DNA of 64,000 nucleotides from Paucibacter sediminis (GTDB lineage: Bacteria > Pseudomonadota > Gammaproteobacteria > Burkholderiales > Burkholderiaceae_C): the NCBI RefSeq assembly GCF_030254645.1, contig NZ_CP116346.1:910001-974000 (forward strand), written 5' to 3'. Shown in pieces: positions 8,915 through 19,480 of this stretch (within the stretch, counting starts at the first letter, position 1; each line of letters begins with the position of its first letter). A program made the position numbers and the translations under genes. The notes beneath the pieces were generated by a model. It was given only the letters and a program-made list of their open reading frames with translations, had not been told where the DNA came from and did no database searches.

Positions 8915-9790
8915 TCAGATGGATTGCATCAGCTTGGCACGCTGATAGGCCTCGTACAGGCGGCCATACACGGGCCCGGGCTTGCCATGCAGGGCGCCAT
9001 GGCCCACCGGCTCGCGATCCAGCGTGGTGACGGCCAGCACCTCCTTGGTGGCCGAGCTGAGCAGGATCTCGTCGGCGGCAAACACCTCGGCCTCGGAGAT
9101 CGGGCGCAGGTTGTAGGCGATGCCCACCTCCTCGCACAGCTCGCGCAACAGGTCCACGCGAATGCCTTCCAGCACATGCTCGCTCTTGGGCGGGCCCAGC
9201 AGGGCGCCTTCCTTGACGATCCAGACATTGGACGCCGAGGCCTCGGTGAGGAAGCCGTCGCGGAACATGATGGTCTCCAGCGCGCCCTGGTCGGCCGAAA
9301 TCTGCCGCGCCAGCACATTGCCCAGCAGCGACACGCTCTTGATATCGCCGCGCTCCCAGCGGAAATCGCGCGCCGATACGCAGGCCACGCCATGGTGGCG
9401 CTGCTCGGCCGACACTGGCTTCTGCGGGCTGCTGTACGAGAACACGGTGGGCGCAATGTCCTTGGGCATCACATGGTCGCGCGGCGCCACGCCGCGCGTC
9501 ACCTGGATGTACCACCACTGATCGGGCACGCCCACCTCGGCCACCAGCCGGCGCCCGAGCGCCAGCCATTGCTCGCGGCTGAGCGGGTTGGCGATGCGCA
9601 GCTTGGCCAGGCTGCGCTCCAGGCGCGCCAGGTGCTCGTCGAAACGGAACAGCAGGCCGCCATAGACCGGCACCATCTCGTAGGCGCCATCGCCGAAGAT
9701 GAAGCCGCGATCCATCACCGAGATCTTGGCCTCGGCCAGCGGCGAGTACGCGCCATTCAGGTAGCAGGGGACGTCGGGCAATGCACTCAT
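8915..9790 (-). CDS. D-amino-acid transaminase (PLP fold type IV)
   Basis: A 291-residue class IV aminotransferase. The N-terminal VMDRGFIFGDGAYEM, the PLP lysine region RGDIKSVSLLGNV, and the cofactor phosphate-contact region EASASNVWIV are clear. The spacing and the arginine of RGFIFGDG fit the D-alanine transaminase group better than branched-chain transaminases, though the split is not certain from sequence. Its position between a D,D-carboxypeptidase and ybeD is typical and suggests supply or recycling of D-amino acids for the wall. GAGGAG lies 6 bases before ATG 9790. Confidence 0.87.
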   Translation of the reverse strand: MSALPDVPCYLNGAYSPLAEAKISVMDRGFIFGDGAYEMVPVYGGLLFRFDEHLARLERSLAKLRIANPLSREQWLALGRRLVAEVGVPDQWWYIQVTRGVAPRDHVMPKDIAPTVFSYSSPQKPVSAEQRHHGVACVSARDFRWERGDIKSVSLLGNVLARQISADQGALETIMFRDGFLTEASASNVWIVKEGALLGPPKSEHVLEGIRVDLLRELCEEVGIAYNLRPISEAEVFAADEILLSSATKEVLAVTTLDREPVGHGALHGKPGPVYGRLYEAYQRAKLMQSI

Positions 9791-9857
9791 GAACCACTCC
9801 TCTTCGATGCGCCTAGCTTACGCCCGGCACCCGCGGCCAGGCATGCCAAATGCGGCA

Positions 9858-11009
9858 TTACTTGATCCACAGCCTGATCGCATCCCAGGCACGGCCGAAG
9901 ATGCCGGCCAGCGGCACGGCTTCCTGCACCACCAGGGGCACCTCGGCCACCGCCACGCCGGCGGTGGTGCTGACCTTCAGGGTGCCGACGCGCTGGCCCT
10001 TGACCAGCGGCGCCACCAGCGGGTCGGTGCGCTCGACCTGGGTCTGCAGCTTGCCACCCTCGCCGCGCGGCACCGCCACGAACACCGGGCCTTCGGCGCC
10101 CAGCTTGGCCTCGGGCACGGCGCCCTTCCAGACCTTGGCGGTGGAGACGGCCTGATCCTTGTCGAACAGGCGCACCGCGTCAAAGGCGGAGTAGCCCCAG
10201 TTCAACAGCTTCTGGCTCTCGTTGGCGCGCGCCTCCTTGGAGGCCGTGCCCATCACCACGCTGAGCAGGCGGCGCTTGCCGTTCGGGAAGTCGCGCTGTG
10301 CGCTGGAGACCAGGCAGTAGCCGGCGGCCTCGGTATAGCCGGTCTTCATGCCGTCGACGCTGGGGTCGCGCGTCAGCAGCAGATTGCGGTTGTGCTGGCG
10401 GATCTTGTTGAAGCTGTATTCGCGCTGCGAGTAATAGGGGTAGTACTCGGGGAAGTCCTTGATGATGTGGCCGGCAATCACCGCCAGGTCACGCGCACTG
10501 CTCTTGTGGCCGGGCTCGGTCAGGCCGGTCACATTGGTGAAGCTGGTGTTCTTCAGGCCCCAGGCCTGGGCCTGGCGATTCATCATCGCGACGAACTGCT
10601 CCACCGTGCCACCCACGCCCTCGGCCAGCGCCACCGAGGCGTCGTTGCCCGACAGGATGATCATGCCGCGCAGCAGCTCATCGACCTTGGGGCGCATGGT
10701 GGTGTCGATGAACATCAGCGAAGGGTCGCCCTTGCGCTCGTCCCAAGCGCGCTTGGAGATGCTCAGCTCCTGCTCCAGCGTGAGGCGCTTCTCCTTCAGC
10801 GCATTGAAGACGATGTAGGCCGTCATCAACTTGGTCAGCGAGGCCGGGTCATTGGGCGTGTCGGCATCGCGCTCGGCCAGCACCTTGTGGTTGGCGCTCA
10901 GGTCCACCAGCACATAGTTGCGTGCGGCGATCTCGGGCGGCTGCGGTGCTTGTGCATGAACAGCCAGGCTGCCGGCCGCGGCCAGCACAAAGGCGATCAG
11001 GGATTTCAC
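9858..11009 (-). CDS. D-alanyl-D-alanine carboxypeptidase (PBP5/6 type)
   Basis: A 383-residue low-molecular-weight penicillin-binding protein that trims the terminal D-Ala of peptidoglycan stems. After a signal peptide ending near AVHAQ, all three active-site motifs are present: SLTK (Ser57, Lys60), SGN (Ser120, Asn122) and KTG (222-224). The C-terminal helix LAGIFGRAWDAIRLWIK looks like the amphipathic inner-membrane anchor of the family. The start is GTG at 11009, the only one giving a complete signal peptide. The D-amino-acid transaminase follows 67 bases downstream. Confidence 0.95.
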   Translation of the reverse strand: MKSLIAFVLAAAGSLAVHAQAPQPPEIAARNYVLVDLSANHKVLAERDADTPNDPASLTKLMTAYIVFNALKEKRLTLEQELSISKRAWDERKGDPSLMFIDTTMRPKVDELLRGMIILSGNDASVALAEGVGGTVEQFVAMMNRQAQAWGLKNTSFTNVTGLTEPGHKSSARDLAVIAGHIIKDFPEYYPYYSQREYSFNKIRQHNRNLLLTRDPSVDGMKTGYTEAAGYCLVSSAQRDFPNGKRRLLSVVMGTASKEARANESQKLLNWGYSAFDAVRLFDKDQAVSTAKVWKGAVPEAKLGAEGPVFVAVPRGEGGKLQTQVERTDPLVAPLVKGQRVGTLKVSTTAGVAVAEVPLVVQEAVPLAGIFGRAWDAIRLWIK

Positions 11010-11051
11010 TCGGTATCGGAACTACGGGAAAAGCAGGGATGGACGCGGCGC

Positions 11052-11675
11052 TCAGGCGGGATGCCAGCTGCGCAGCACGATGTTCTTGAGCAGCGGCAGC
11101 TGCCCGTGGAAAAAATGCCCCACGCCAGGCACCACGGTGACGGGCAGGCTTTGCGGCCGCGCCCAGTCCAGCACCGCCTGCAACGGCACCACATCATCCA
11201 CCTCGCCGTGGATCACCAGGGTATCGGCGGGCACGGCAGCGGTATCAAAACGTGAAGTCGCGGGGCCGACCAGGGCGAGGCGCTCGGCGGGCGCGTCAGC
11301 GGGCAGGCGCAGGGCCGCCTGCGAGGCCACATAGCCACCGAAGGAGAAACCGGCCAGCGCCAGCGGCAAGCCGGGCTCGCGCAGCGCTGCGATCACCGCC
11401 AGCGCATCGTCGACCTCGCCGCGCCCTTCATCCCAGGCGCCTTGCGAGCGGCCGATGCCGCGGAAATTGAAGCGCACCGCGCGATAGCCCAGCTGCACAA
11501 AGGCGCGCGCCAGCGTCTGCACCACCTTGTTGTCCAGCGTGCCGCCCTGGGTGGGGTTGGGGTGACAGATCACCACCGTGCCCCGCAAGACCTGCCCCTC
11601 GGCCGGCGCGTCGATGGCGCACTCCAGCTCGCCCGCGGGGCCGGCGATCTGCCGGCGTTGAGTGTGCAGATTCAC
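11052..11675 (-). CDS. Alpha/beta hydrolase (YfaY/dienelactone hydrolase-like)
   Basis: A 207-residue alpha/beta hydrolase with the pattern CHPNPTQGGTLDNKVV near residue 38 and RFNFRGIGRSQG, which mark a well-conserved proteobacterial hydrolase group of unproven substrate. The nucleophile elbow is GFSFGG. His in GVGHFFHG near the C-terminus is the probable catalytic base. The start is GTG 11675 with GAGG 5 bases upstream. It follows the 2Fe-2S protein gene by 7 bases and is likely in its operon. Confidence 0.8.
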   Translation of the reverse strand: MNLHTQRRQIAGPAGELECAIDAPAEGQVLRGTVVICHPNPTQGGTLDNKVVQTLARAFVQLGYRAVRFNFRGIGRSQGAWDEGRGEVDDALAVIAALREPGLPLALAGFSFGGYVASQAALRLPADAPAERLALVGPATSRFDTAAVPADTLVIHGEVDDVVPLQAVLDWARPQSLPVTVVPGVGHFFHGQLPLLKNIVLRSWHPA

Positions 11676-11682
11676 GGCGGCC

Positions 11683-12009
11683 TCAGCGTCCGACGTGCTC
11701 GGGCAGCAGCAGGCGTTCCACCACCTTGCCGTCCTTCAGATGGCTGTCGACGATCTCGTCGATGTCGCTCTGGTCCACATAGGTGTACCAGACCGCCTCG
11801 GGATAGACCACCGCCACCGGGCCGCCGGCGCAGCGGTCCATGCAGCCCGCCTTGTTGACGCGCACCCCGCCTGGGCCCGCCAGCCCGGCCGCCTTAACGC
11901 GCGCCTTGCAATGGTCGAAACCGGCCTGCGCGCCATGCTGGGCGCAGGCGTTCTCGCCGTTGTCGCGCTGGTTGAGGCAGAAGAAGATGTGGCGCTGGAA
12001 ATAGCTCAT
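11683..12009 (-). CDS. Thioredoxin-like 2Fe-2S ferredoxin
   Basis: A 108-residue protein of the Shethna-type thioredoxin-fold [2Fe-2S] ferredoxins. The likely ligands are among Cys11 (FFCLNQRD), Cys22 (ENACAQHG), Cys56 and Cys60 (NKAGCMDRCAGGP). The last pair is the C-x3-C loop of the family. It is a soluble electron carrier; its redox partner is unknown. The reading frame is open far upstream, but ATG 12009 matches the family N-terminus. It lies between the VanZ-like and hydrolase genes on the same strand. Confidence 0.9.
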   Translation of the reverse strand: MSYFQRHIFFCLNQRDNGENACAQHGAQAGFDHCKARVKAAGLAGPGGVRVNKAGCMDRCAGGPVAVVYPEAVWYTYVDQSDIDEIVDSHLKDGKVVERLLLPEHVGR

Positions 12010-12035
12010 GCGCCGATTGTAGGCAGTGCCTGGGG

Positions 12036-13139
12036 TCAACCCTGGTTGGCGGGGCTTCCGGGCTCGCGCTGCACCACGCACCACAGCAGCCAGGCCAGCG
12101 CCGCGAAGGGCCAGACCCAGCCTATCCACTGCGCCAAGCCGTAGAGGTTGATGAAGCGGCCCTGCTCCCAGGTCTGCAGGCTTTGCAGCAGATAGGGGTC
12201 GGAGGGCGCCTCGCTGATGAGGGCGATCAGCGCCGTCAGCACCACCAGGGCAAAGGCCGCATTGGCGCGGCGCGGCGCCAGGCAGGCCAGCAGGCTCAGC
12301 AGCACGCCGGTGGCAAGACCTGGCATGGTGGGCGCGGTCAGCCAGGCCCAGGCATGCTGCGGGCCGAAGTTCAGCGCGGTGGACCAGGCCGTCACCAGCA
12401 CCCCCAGCGCCAGCGCCCCCAGGATCAGCAGGGCGCGGCGCTTGCCCGGTCGCGCCACCGAGAGCGCCAGCAGGCAGGGGCCCAGCAGGCCCAGCGCGAT
12501 GGCGATCGCCTCGAGCCCCGGCGGCAGGGGCAGCGGCTGCGCGGCCTGCTCCACCGTGATGGCCCAGGGCGTGCCGTCCAGCGCGCTCTCGCTCAATTCG
12601 CGCAGGCGCGGCAGCCATTGCCCCAGGCCCAGCGGCACCGGGGCGGGAAACAGCAGGCCCACGGGCCACAGCGCCAGCAAGGCGAGCGCGCCGGCGCTGT
12701 GCGGCACGAACCAGCGCTCGCGCCAGCCATGCCAGCGCTGCAGGCCGCCGTGCCGGTGCAACAACCAGCCGCCCAGGCCGCCGATGGCGCCGCCCAGGCT
12801 GTTGAGCAGCCAGTCCGCCCGCGAGGGCGCACGGCCCGGCAGGAAGAACTGCAGGCTCTCCATCAGGTAGGACAGCGCCGACAGGCCCAGCACCGCCAGC
12901 ATGAAGCCCGCGCGCTGCCGCCCGCCACTGCGCACCACCGCCGCAAAGCCGAGCAGGCCCAGCGGCAGGTAGCCCATCACGTTGACCCAGTTGTCGAAGC
13001 TGCTCCAGTAGCGCGGCCAGGGCAGGCCGTTCAGCAGGCTCGGCGACCAGCGCCAGGGCCAGAAGGGGTAGAGGCTGGCATAGACGACCAGCAGGGCATA
13101 GATCAGCGCCAGCCAGCTGGCCGAGCTGCGTCTGCCCAT
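12036..13139 (-). CDS. VanZ-like family membrane protein
   Basis: A 367-residue integral membrane protein. The N-terminal 130 residues form a VanZ-like domain: a first helix WLALIYALLVVYASLYPF, then NVMGYLPLGLLGFA and the SLQFFLPGRAPSRADWLLN block characteristic of the family. About five further hydrophobic segments follow at 150-350. VanZ confers teicoplanin tolerance in enterococci, but in proteobacteria the family is of unknown function, so no resistance claim is made. It begins 1 base after the hemJ stop codon. Confidence 0.82.
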   Translation of the reverse strand: MGRRSSASWLALIYALLVVYASLYPFWPWRWSPSLLNGLPWPRYWSSFDNWVNVMGYLPLGLLGFAAVVRSGGRQRAGFMLAVLGLSALSYLMESLQFFLPGRAPSRADWLLNSLGGAIGGLGGWLLHRHGGLQRWHGWRERWFVPHSAGALALLALWPVGLLFPAPVPLGLGQWLPRLRELSESALDGTPWAITVEQAAQPLPLPPGLEAIAIALGLLGPCLLALSVARPGKRRALLILGALALGVLVTAWSTALNFGPQHAWAWLTAPTMPGLATGVLLSLLACLAPRRANAAFALVVLTALIALISEAPSDPYLLQSLQTWEQGRFINLYGLAQWIGWVWPFAALAWLLWCVVQREPGSPANQG

Positions 13140-13140
13140 C

Positions 13141-13569
13141 TCAGAACGGCTTCACGACCACCAGGATCACCATGGCCATGAACATCAGCACGGTGATTTC
13201 GTTGAAGACGCGGAACCAGCGATGGCTGCGGCGATTCGCCATCTGCTCGAACTGCCGCAGGATGCTCCGGCACCAATGGTGATAGCCCACCGCGGCGATC
13301 ACGCAGGCGAGCTTGGCATGCATCCAGTAGGCATCGGCGCCGCGGCCGATGCCGTAGTACAGCCACAGCACCAGACCCAGCACCAGCGCCGGCACCATCA
13401 ACAAGGTCATGAAGCTGTAGAGCTTGCGCCCCATCAGCAGCAGGCGTTCGCGCTCGGCATGGCTGTCGGCGGGCACCATGGCCAGATTCACAAAAATGCG
13501 CGGCATGTAGAACAGGCCGGCAAACCAGGACGCCACGAAGACGATGTGGAAGGCTTTGATCCAGAGCAT
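13141..13569 (-). CDS. hemJ: Protoporphyrinogen IX oxidase HemJ (CopD-like fold)
   Basis: A 142-residue protein with four predicted membrane helices, as expected for HemJ, which oxidises protoporphyrinogen IX in haem synthesis. Conserved features are His8 in LWIKAFHIVFVASWFAGLFY, the PRIFV segment, the YSFMTLLMVPALVLG helix, and the lysine in WMHAKLACV. ATG 13569 gives the standard N-terminus; the longer frame to 13653 would place an unrelated tail before it. The haem gene hemB lies divergently just upstream, which strengthens the assignment. A terminator hairpin sits 51 bases before the start and may control it. Confidence 0.88.
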   Translation of the reverse strand: MLWIKAFHIVFVASWFAGLFYMPRIFVNLAMVPADSHAERERLLLMGRKLYSFMTLLMVPALVLGLVLWLYYGIGRGADAYWMHAKLACVIAAVGYHHWCRSILRQFEQMANRRSHRWFRVFNEITVLMFMAMVILVVVKPF

Positions 13570-13619
13570 GGGCCCATTATGGGCTGCCGCCGCGCCCATC
13601 GCCTTGATCCGTACGGACG

Positions 13620-14890
<1,271 letters not shown>

Positions 14891-14895
14891 AGGCC

Positions 14896-15948
14896 TTGCG
14901 GCGCTTCCACCTCAGCGGCGAGCATTTCACCGAGCTCGCCGAGCTGCCCGCCGATCTGCCCGCCGAGGGCTTTGTATGGATAGGCATGGCGCGCGCCGAG
15001 TTCGAACGCGAGGTCGGCCGCCTGCAACAGCAGCTGCAGCACTGGACCGGCGCGCAGCTGGTGGACCTGCATGTCTCCGACCTGCTGAACGACCAGCTGC
15101 CCTCGCATTTCGACTACACCTCCTGGTACGACCTGATGGTGTTCCGGCGCCTCGCGGCGGTGGCGGGCAGCGAGGAGGCGTTGCAGGCCATCGACACCAG
15201 CCCGGTCGGCTTCGCGGTGTTCGACCGCGTGCTGCTGACCGTGCATCCGGACGATTGCCAGGTGCGCGACTTCTTCGCCGAGCGCCTGGGCAAGCTGCAG
15301 GAGGGGCGCGACTTCCGCGGCAGCGCCCGCCTGCCCACCAGCCCGGCCGAGTTGATGCTGCGCATGGTCAACCACATGGTGGACAGCTATCTGGAGCTGC
15401 GCCGCCTGCTGACGCGCCAGCTCGGCGCGCTGCAGCGGTCGCTGATGGACACGCACGGCCACTTTGACGACTGGCCGACCCTGCTGGCCTCGCGCGATGC
15501 CCTGCATCTGCTGGAGGACACCTGCGAGGATCAACGCAGCGCGGTCCAGGAGTGGATCGACTCGCTGGCCGACTGGCCGGTCAACGGCAGCCTGCTGGCC
15601 GAGCGCGAACGCGAGCTTCTGCGCGTGCGCTCACGCGATGTGCTGGAGCATGTGGAACGCGTGCTCAGCCATGTGCGGCGCTTGGAGAGTTCGGCGGAGA
15701 GCGCGGTGCAGATGCACTTCTCGGCGCTGGGCCACCGCACCAACAGCATCATGCGCACGCTCACCGTGCTGACCGCGATCTTCCTGCCGCTGAACCTGAT
15801 CACCGGCATCTTCGGCATGAACTTCGACACCCTGCCGCTGATCCACAAGGCCACCGGCTTCTGGATTGCGTTCGGCCTGATGGCGGCGCTGGGCCTGGGC
15901 CTGGGCGCCTTCTTCTGGCGCAAGCGCTACCTGGGCACGCAGCGCTGA
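14896..15948 (+). CDS. CorA-family divalent metal ion transporter
   Basis: A 350-residue CorA-type channel. The long N-terminal cytoplasmic part (1-290) ends in helices leading to two C-terminal membrane segments. The family GMN signature is intact in GIFGMNFDTLP between the segments, preceded by LTAIFLPLNLITG. CorA proteins form pentameric Mg2+ or other divalent channels; the ion is not decided by sequence. The start is TTG 14896, with GGAG 10 bases upstream and no earlier ATG. It is 5 bases after the stop of the magnesium-type hemB, so the two are probably cotranslated. Confidence 0.85.
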   Translation: MRRFHLSGEHFTELAELPADLPAEGFVWIGMARAEFEREVGRLQQQLQHWTGAQLVDLHVSDLLNDQLPSHFDYTSWYDLMVFRRLAAVAGSEEALQAIDTSPVGFAVFDRVLLTVHPDDCQVRDFFAERLGKLQEGRDFRGSARLPTSPAELMLRMVNHMVDSYLELRRLLTRQLGALQRSLMDTHGHFDDWPTLLASRDALHLLEDTCEDQRSAVQEWIDSLADWPVNGSLLAERERELLRVRSRDVLEHVERVLSHVRRLESSAESAVQMHFSALGHRTNSIMRTLTVLTAIFLPLNLITGIFGMNFDTLPLIHKATGFWIAFGLMAALGLGLGAFFWRKRYLGTQR

Positions 15949-16395
15949 TCAGCGCTTCTGGTAGGGGTCGGCAAAGCCCAGCGCCAGCATGATCTCGGTC
16001 TCGCGCGCCTCCATGGCCTCGGCCTCGTCGTCCTCTTCATGGTCGTAACCCTGCGCATGCAGGGTGCCGTGCACCAGCATATGGGCGTAGTGGGCCAGCA
16101 GTTCTATGCCCAGCTCGCGCGCCTCGCGTTCCACCACCTCGGCGCAGACCACCAGGTCGGCACCCACCACCGGCTCATGGCTGTAGTCGAAGGTCAGCAC
16201 ATTGGTGGCGTAGTCCTTGGCGCGGTAGTCATGGTTGAGGGCGCGGCCCTCCTCGGCGTCGACGATGCGCACGGCGATCTCGCCGGGCAGTTCCAGCGCC
16301 GCGCGTATCCAGCGCATCACCTTGTGGCGCGGCAGCTGCGCGCGATGGCGCGCATCGGCGAACTGCAGCGACAGGCTCAACTCCGGCCGGCTCAT
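15949..16395 (-). CDS. ybeY: Endoribonuclease YbeY
   Basis: A 148-residue single-strand-specific metalloendoribonuclease involved in 16S rRNA 3' maturation and ribosome quality control. The zinc-binding H3xH5xH motif is visible in [11 protein letters not shown] near residues 112-122. [17 protein letters not shown] and NVLTFDYS are also family blocks. It overlaps phoH by 4 bases, a widespread arrangement. Its stop codon abuts that of the convergent CorA gene. Confidence 0.96.
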   Translation of the reverse strand: MSRPELSLSLQFADARHRAQLPRHKVMRWIRAALELPGEIAVRIVDAEEGRALNHDYRAKDYATNVLTFDYSHEPVVGADLVVCAEVVEREARELGIELLAHYAHMLVHGTLHAQGYDHEEDDEAEAMEARETEIMLALGFADPYQKR

Positions 16396-17372
16396 CGCTG
16401 CCCTCCTGCTTGTACGGCCTCATAGGCTTCGACGATGCGCGCCACCAGCGGATGGCGCACCACATCGGCCGAGGTGAAGCGCGTCATCGCAATGCCCTGC
16501 ACGCGCGCCAGCACGCGCTCGGCATCGATCAACCCGCTCTGCATGCCCTTGGGCAGGTCGACCTGGCTGGTATCGCCGGTGACCACGCATTTGCTGCCGA
16601 AGCCGATGCGGGTGAGGAACATCTTCATCTGCTCGGGCGTGGTGTTCTGTGCCTCGTCCAGGATCACGAAGGCATGGTTGAGCGTGCGGCCGCGCATGAA
16701 GGCCAGCGGCGCGATCTCCAGCTGACCCTTCTCGAAGGCCTTGGTAACGCGGTCGAACCCCATCAGGTCGTAGAGGGCGTCGTACAGCGGACGCAGATAG
16801 GGATCGACCTTCTGCGTCAGGTCGCCGGGCAGGAAGCCCAGGCGCTCGCCCGCCTCCACCGCCGGGCGCGTCAGGATGATGCGCTGCACCGAGGAGCGCT
16901 CCAGCGCATCGACGGCGCAGGCCACCGCCAGAAAGGTTTTGCCGGTGCCGGCCGGGCCGATGCCGAAGCTGATGTCGTGCGCCATGATGTGGCGCAGGTA
17001 CTGGTGCTGGTTGGGCGTGCGGCCCGCCAGGTCGGCGCGGCGCGTACGCAGCACGATGGCGTCGCCGGCCGGCTTGGCTTCCAGCACGCGCTTGCCGCGC
17101 AGCTTCTCACCCAGCTCGCCGGCCGCCTCGACGATGGCGAGCTGCAGGTGCTCGGCCGGGATGGCCTTGCGGGCGCGCTCGTAAAGCGACTCCAGCAAGA
17201 CCAGGCTGCGCTCGGCCGCGGCCTTGGGGCCTTCGATGCGGAAGGCCTCGCCGCGCCGGCTGATGCGCACATCCATGGCCTGTTCGATCTGGCGCAGATG
17301 CTCGTCGAGCATGCCGCATAGATGGGACAGACGGCGGTTGTCTATCGGAGTAAAAACGTGACGGAGAATCAA
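16392..17372 (-). CDS. PhoH family ATPase
   Basis: A 326-residue PhoH-like P-loop ATPase. The Walker A is GPAGTGKTF, the Walker B is FVILDEAQN, and the TPNQHQYL block precedes the nucleotide domain; the N-terminal part (about 1-110) is KH-like. PhoH proteins are linked to RNA metabolism and pair with YbeY, with which this gene overlaps by 4 bases. I chose TTG 17372, which restores the family N-terminus [22 protein letters not shown] 17312 would lose 20 residues. No strong ribosome-binding site is seen for either. The sensor-kinase gene is divergent. Confidence 0.9.
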   Translation of the reverse strand: MILRHVFTPIDNRRLSHLCGMLDEHLRQIEQAMDVRISRRGEAFRIEGPKAAAERSLVLLESLYERARKAIPAEHLQLAIVEAAGELGEKLRGKRVLEAKPAGDAIVLRTRRADLAGRTPNQHQYLRHIMAHDISFGIGPAGTGKTFLAVACAVDALERSSVQRIILTRPAVEAGERLGFLPGDLTQKVDPYLRPLYDALYDLMGFDRVTKAFEKGQLEIAPLAFMRGRTLNHAFVILDEAQNTTPEQMKMFLTRIGFGSKCVVTGDTSQVDLPKGMQSGLIDAERVLARVQGIAMTRFTSADVVRHPLVARIVEAYEAVQAGGQR

Positions 17373-17471
17373 GGCGGCACTTTCTGGGTGGGTCTGCTCG
17401 GTGCAAGCGCTTATTGTCGCCCGAGCCCGCCCGCTCCTCCCGACGCGCTCCGTCCTGCACAATCGCCGCCC

Positions 17472-19373
17472 ATGCACAGTCAGAGAATTCGACGATTTGC
17501 CGCCAGCCAGGGCGGCTGGCGCCTGCTCATCAGCGCGCTGCTGCTGCCGCTGCTCCTGCTGGGCCTGCGGCCGGCCCATGCGCAGGAACTGGTGCTGAGG
17601 CAGGCCCTGGCCGTGGCCAGCGATGCCGCTGAATTCCCCGCCCATGCTGATGCCGCCGCGGTGCAACTGCCCGACCACTGGGCCAGCAGCCGGCCCGGCT
17701 TCAGCGGCGCGGTCTGGTATCGATTCAAGCTGGAAGGCGGGAGCAGCCAGCTGTTGCGCCAGGCGCTCTATATCGAGCAGGTCTGCAGCAACTACCAGCT
17801 CTGGGTCAATGGCGTCAGCCTGGTGGCGCGCGGGCGCATGCTCGACCCGATTTCCGAGCGCTGCTTCGAACCGCAGCTGATCGAGCTGCCGCCGGGTCTG
17901 CTGCGCGCTGCCGGCAACGTCATCGACATCAAGGTCGCCGGCTATGCCAAGCAGGTGCTGGGCAGCAGCAATCGGGCCGCCAGCCTCTCGGCCGTCGAAC
18001 TCGGCGAGCTGGAAACGCTGGCCAAGCGGCAGGCGCGGGCCTGGTTCTGGCAACAGACCCTGCCGCTGCAGCTGTCGGCCATGCTGGTGCTGATGGCGCT
18101 GACGCTGACCCTGCTGGCGCTGCGCCATGCGCGCGACCAGCACCTGCTGTTCCTGGCCGGGCTGATGGCCTGCTGGGTGCTGTTCTCCAACCGCCTGTGG
18201 ATCGGCGACATCCCCTGGCCGCGCGCCCTGGTCGAGGTGCTGATCGCCTCGCTGCTGCCGCTGCTGACCCTGTGCGCCGTGCAATACCTGCTGCGCGCCC
18301 TGGGCCGCCAGGACAAGCGCATCGACCAGGTCCTGCTGCTGCAGGCCCTCATCGCGCCGACCAGCCTGGCGCTCACGCCGCTGAAGTTCCAGTTCGTCGC
18401 GGTGAGCCTCTGGAGCCTGCTGCTGGCGGCGCAGATCCTGGGCGCGCTGGGCTGGCATCTGCGCCAGCAATGGCAGCGCGCGCAGGGGCCGCACAGCCTG
18501 CCCAGGCAGGGCAAGCAGCAGCGCCGGCAATGGTGGATCACCACGACCCTGCTCGGGCTGGCGGCGCTCAGCGTGCTGCTGGAGCTGGCCGCCCAGCAAT
18601 TCCGCGCCCCCGCCGGCGCCAGCCTGACGGCCGTGGTGGTGCCGCTGGTGATGCTGGGCATGGGTCTGCAGGCCGTGCTGGCGCTGGCGCGCGCGCGCCA
18701 GGAGGCCGAGGCCATGCAGCACCAGCTGGAGCAGCATGTGCAGGAGCGCGTGGCCGATATCGAGCGGCACTACAACCAGATGGCCGAGCTCAAGCTGGAG
18801 CAGGTCACCGAGCGCGAGCGCAAGCGCATCGCCGCCGACCTGCACGACGACCTTGGCGCCAAGCTGCTGACCATCGTGCACACCAGCGAGTCGGACCGCA
18901 TCTCCACGCTGGCGCGCGAGGCGCTGGAAGAGATGCGGCTGTCGGTGCGCGGCCTCACCGGCAAGCCCGTGCAGCTGCTGGATGCGCTGGGCGACTGGCG
19001 TGCCGAGGTGGTGTCGCGGCTGGCGCAGGCCAACATCCTGGCGGAATGGAAGGCCCCGGCCGAGGACATCGTCCACACCCTGCCGGCGCGCGCCTATGTG
19101 CAGACCACGCGCATCTTCCGCGAGGCGGTCAGCAATATCATCAAGCACAGCGGCGGCACGCATTGCGTGGTGAGCTGCAGCGTCGAGGACGGCTATTTCA
19201 TCGTCGTCATCCAGGACAACGGCCAGGGCATCCCGATGGAGCTTGACGGCCGCCTGGACCGCGGCCACGGCATGGCCAGCATGAAGGCGCGCGCCAAGCA
19301 GATGCATGGGCAATGCCTGGTGGAATCCGGCCCGGGCTGGGGAACCGTGATCCGCCTCACGATTCCCCTCTGA
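17472..19373 (+). CDS. Sensor histidine kinase with extracytoplasmic jelly-roll-like and multi-helix membrane region
   Basis: A 633-residue membrane kinase. A signal peptide (about 1-38, ending PAHAQ) leads to a 150-residue periplasmic domain with the look of the 7TMR-DISMED2 beta-sandwich (WYRFKLEGGS, LWVNGVSLVARG). It is followed by about seven membrane helices at 195-400. The kinase core is of the HisKA_3/NarL class: the phospho-acceptor His is in ADLHDDLGAKLL. The ATPase shows REAVSNIIKHSGG, IQDNGQGIP and GHGMASM. ATG 17472 is the start that yields the signal peptide. Its likely partner is the LuxR-type regulator 107 bases downstream. Confidence 0.88.
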   Translation: MHSQRIRRFAASQGGWRLLISALLLPLLLLGLRPAHAQELVLRQALAVASDAAEFPAHADAAAVQLPDHWASSRPGFSGAVWYRFKLEGGSSQLLRQALYIEQVCSNYQLWVNGVSLVARGRMLDPISERCFEPQLIELPPGLLRAAGNVIDIKVAGYAKQVLGSSNRAASLSAVELGELETLAKRQARAWFWQQTLPLQLSAMLVLMALTLTLLALRHARDQHLLFLAGLMACWVLFSNRLWIGDIPWPRALVEVLIASLLPLLTLCAVQYLLRALGRQDKRIDQVLLLQALIAPTSLALTPLKFQFVAVSLWSLLLAAQILGALGWHLRQQWQRAQGPHSLPRQGKQQRRQWWITTTLLGLAALSVLLELAAQQFRAPAGASLTAVVVPLVMLGMGLQAVLALARARQEAEAMQHQLEQHVQERVADIERHYNQMAELKLEQVTERERKRIAADLHDDLGAKLLTIVHTSESDRISTLAREALEEMRLSVRGLTGKPVQLLDALGDWRAEVVSRLAQANILAEWKAPAEDIVHTLPARAYVQTTRIFREAVSNIIKHSGGTHCVVSCSVEDGYFIVVIQDNGQGIPMELDGRLDRGHGMASMKARAKQMHGQCLVESGPGWGTVIRLTIPL

Positions 19374-19480
19374 TCAGCGCAGGCGTAAGCTTCATTGCCT
19401 AGGCGAAGCTCCGATAAACGACTACCGTAGGCCTCCAGCGTGCTGATCGCGCGGCCTAACCATTGCCAGAGAAGAACGCC

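Noticed and set aside
12036-13139. Glycopeptide resistance gene based on VanZ similarity
   Set aside because: VanZ-like domains are widespread in Gram-negative bacteria without resistance function, and no van genes are nearby.
17373-19313. Long minus-strand open frame continuous with phoH, opposite the sensor kinase
   Set aside because: It is His/Gln/Ala-rich with no domain and lies exactly antisense to a well-conserved kinase; only the part before 17372 is PhoH.
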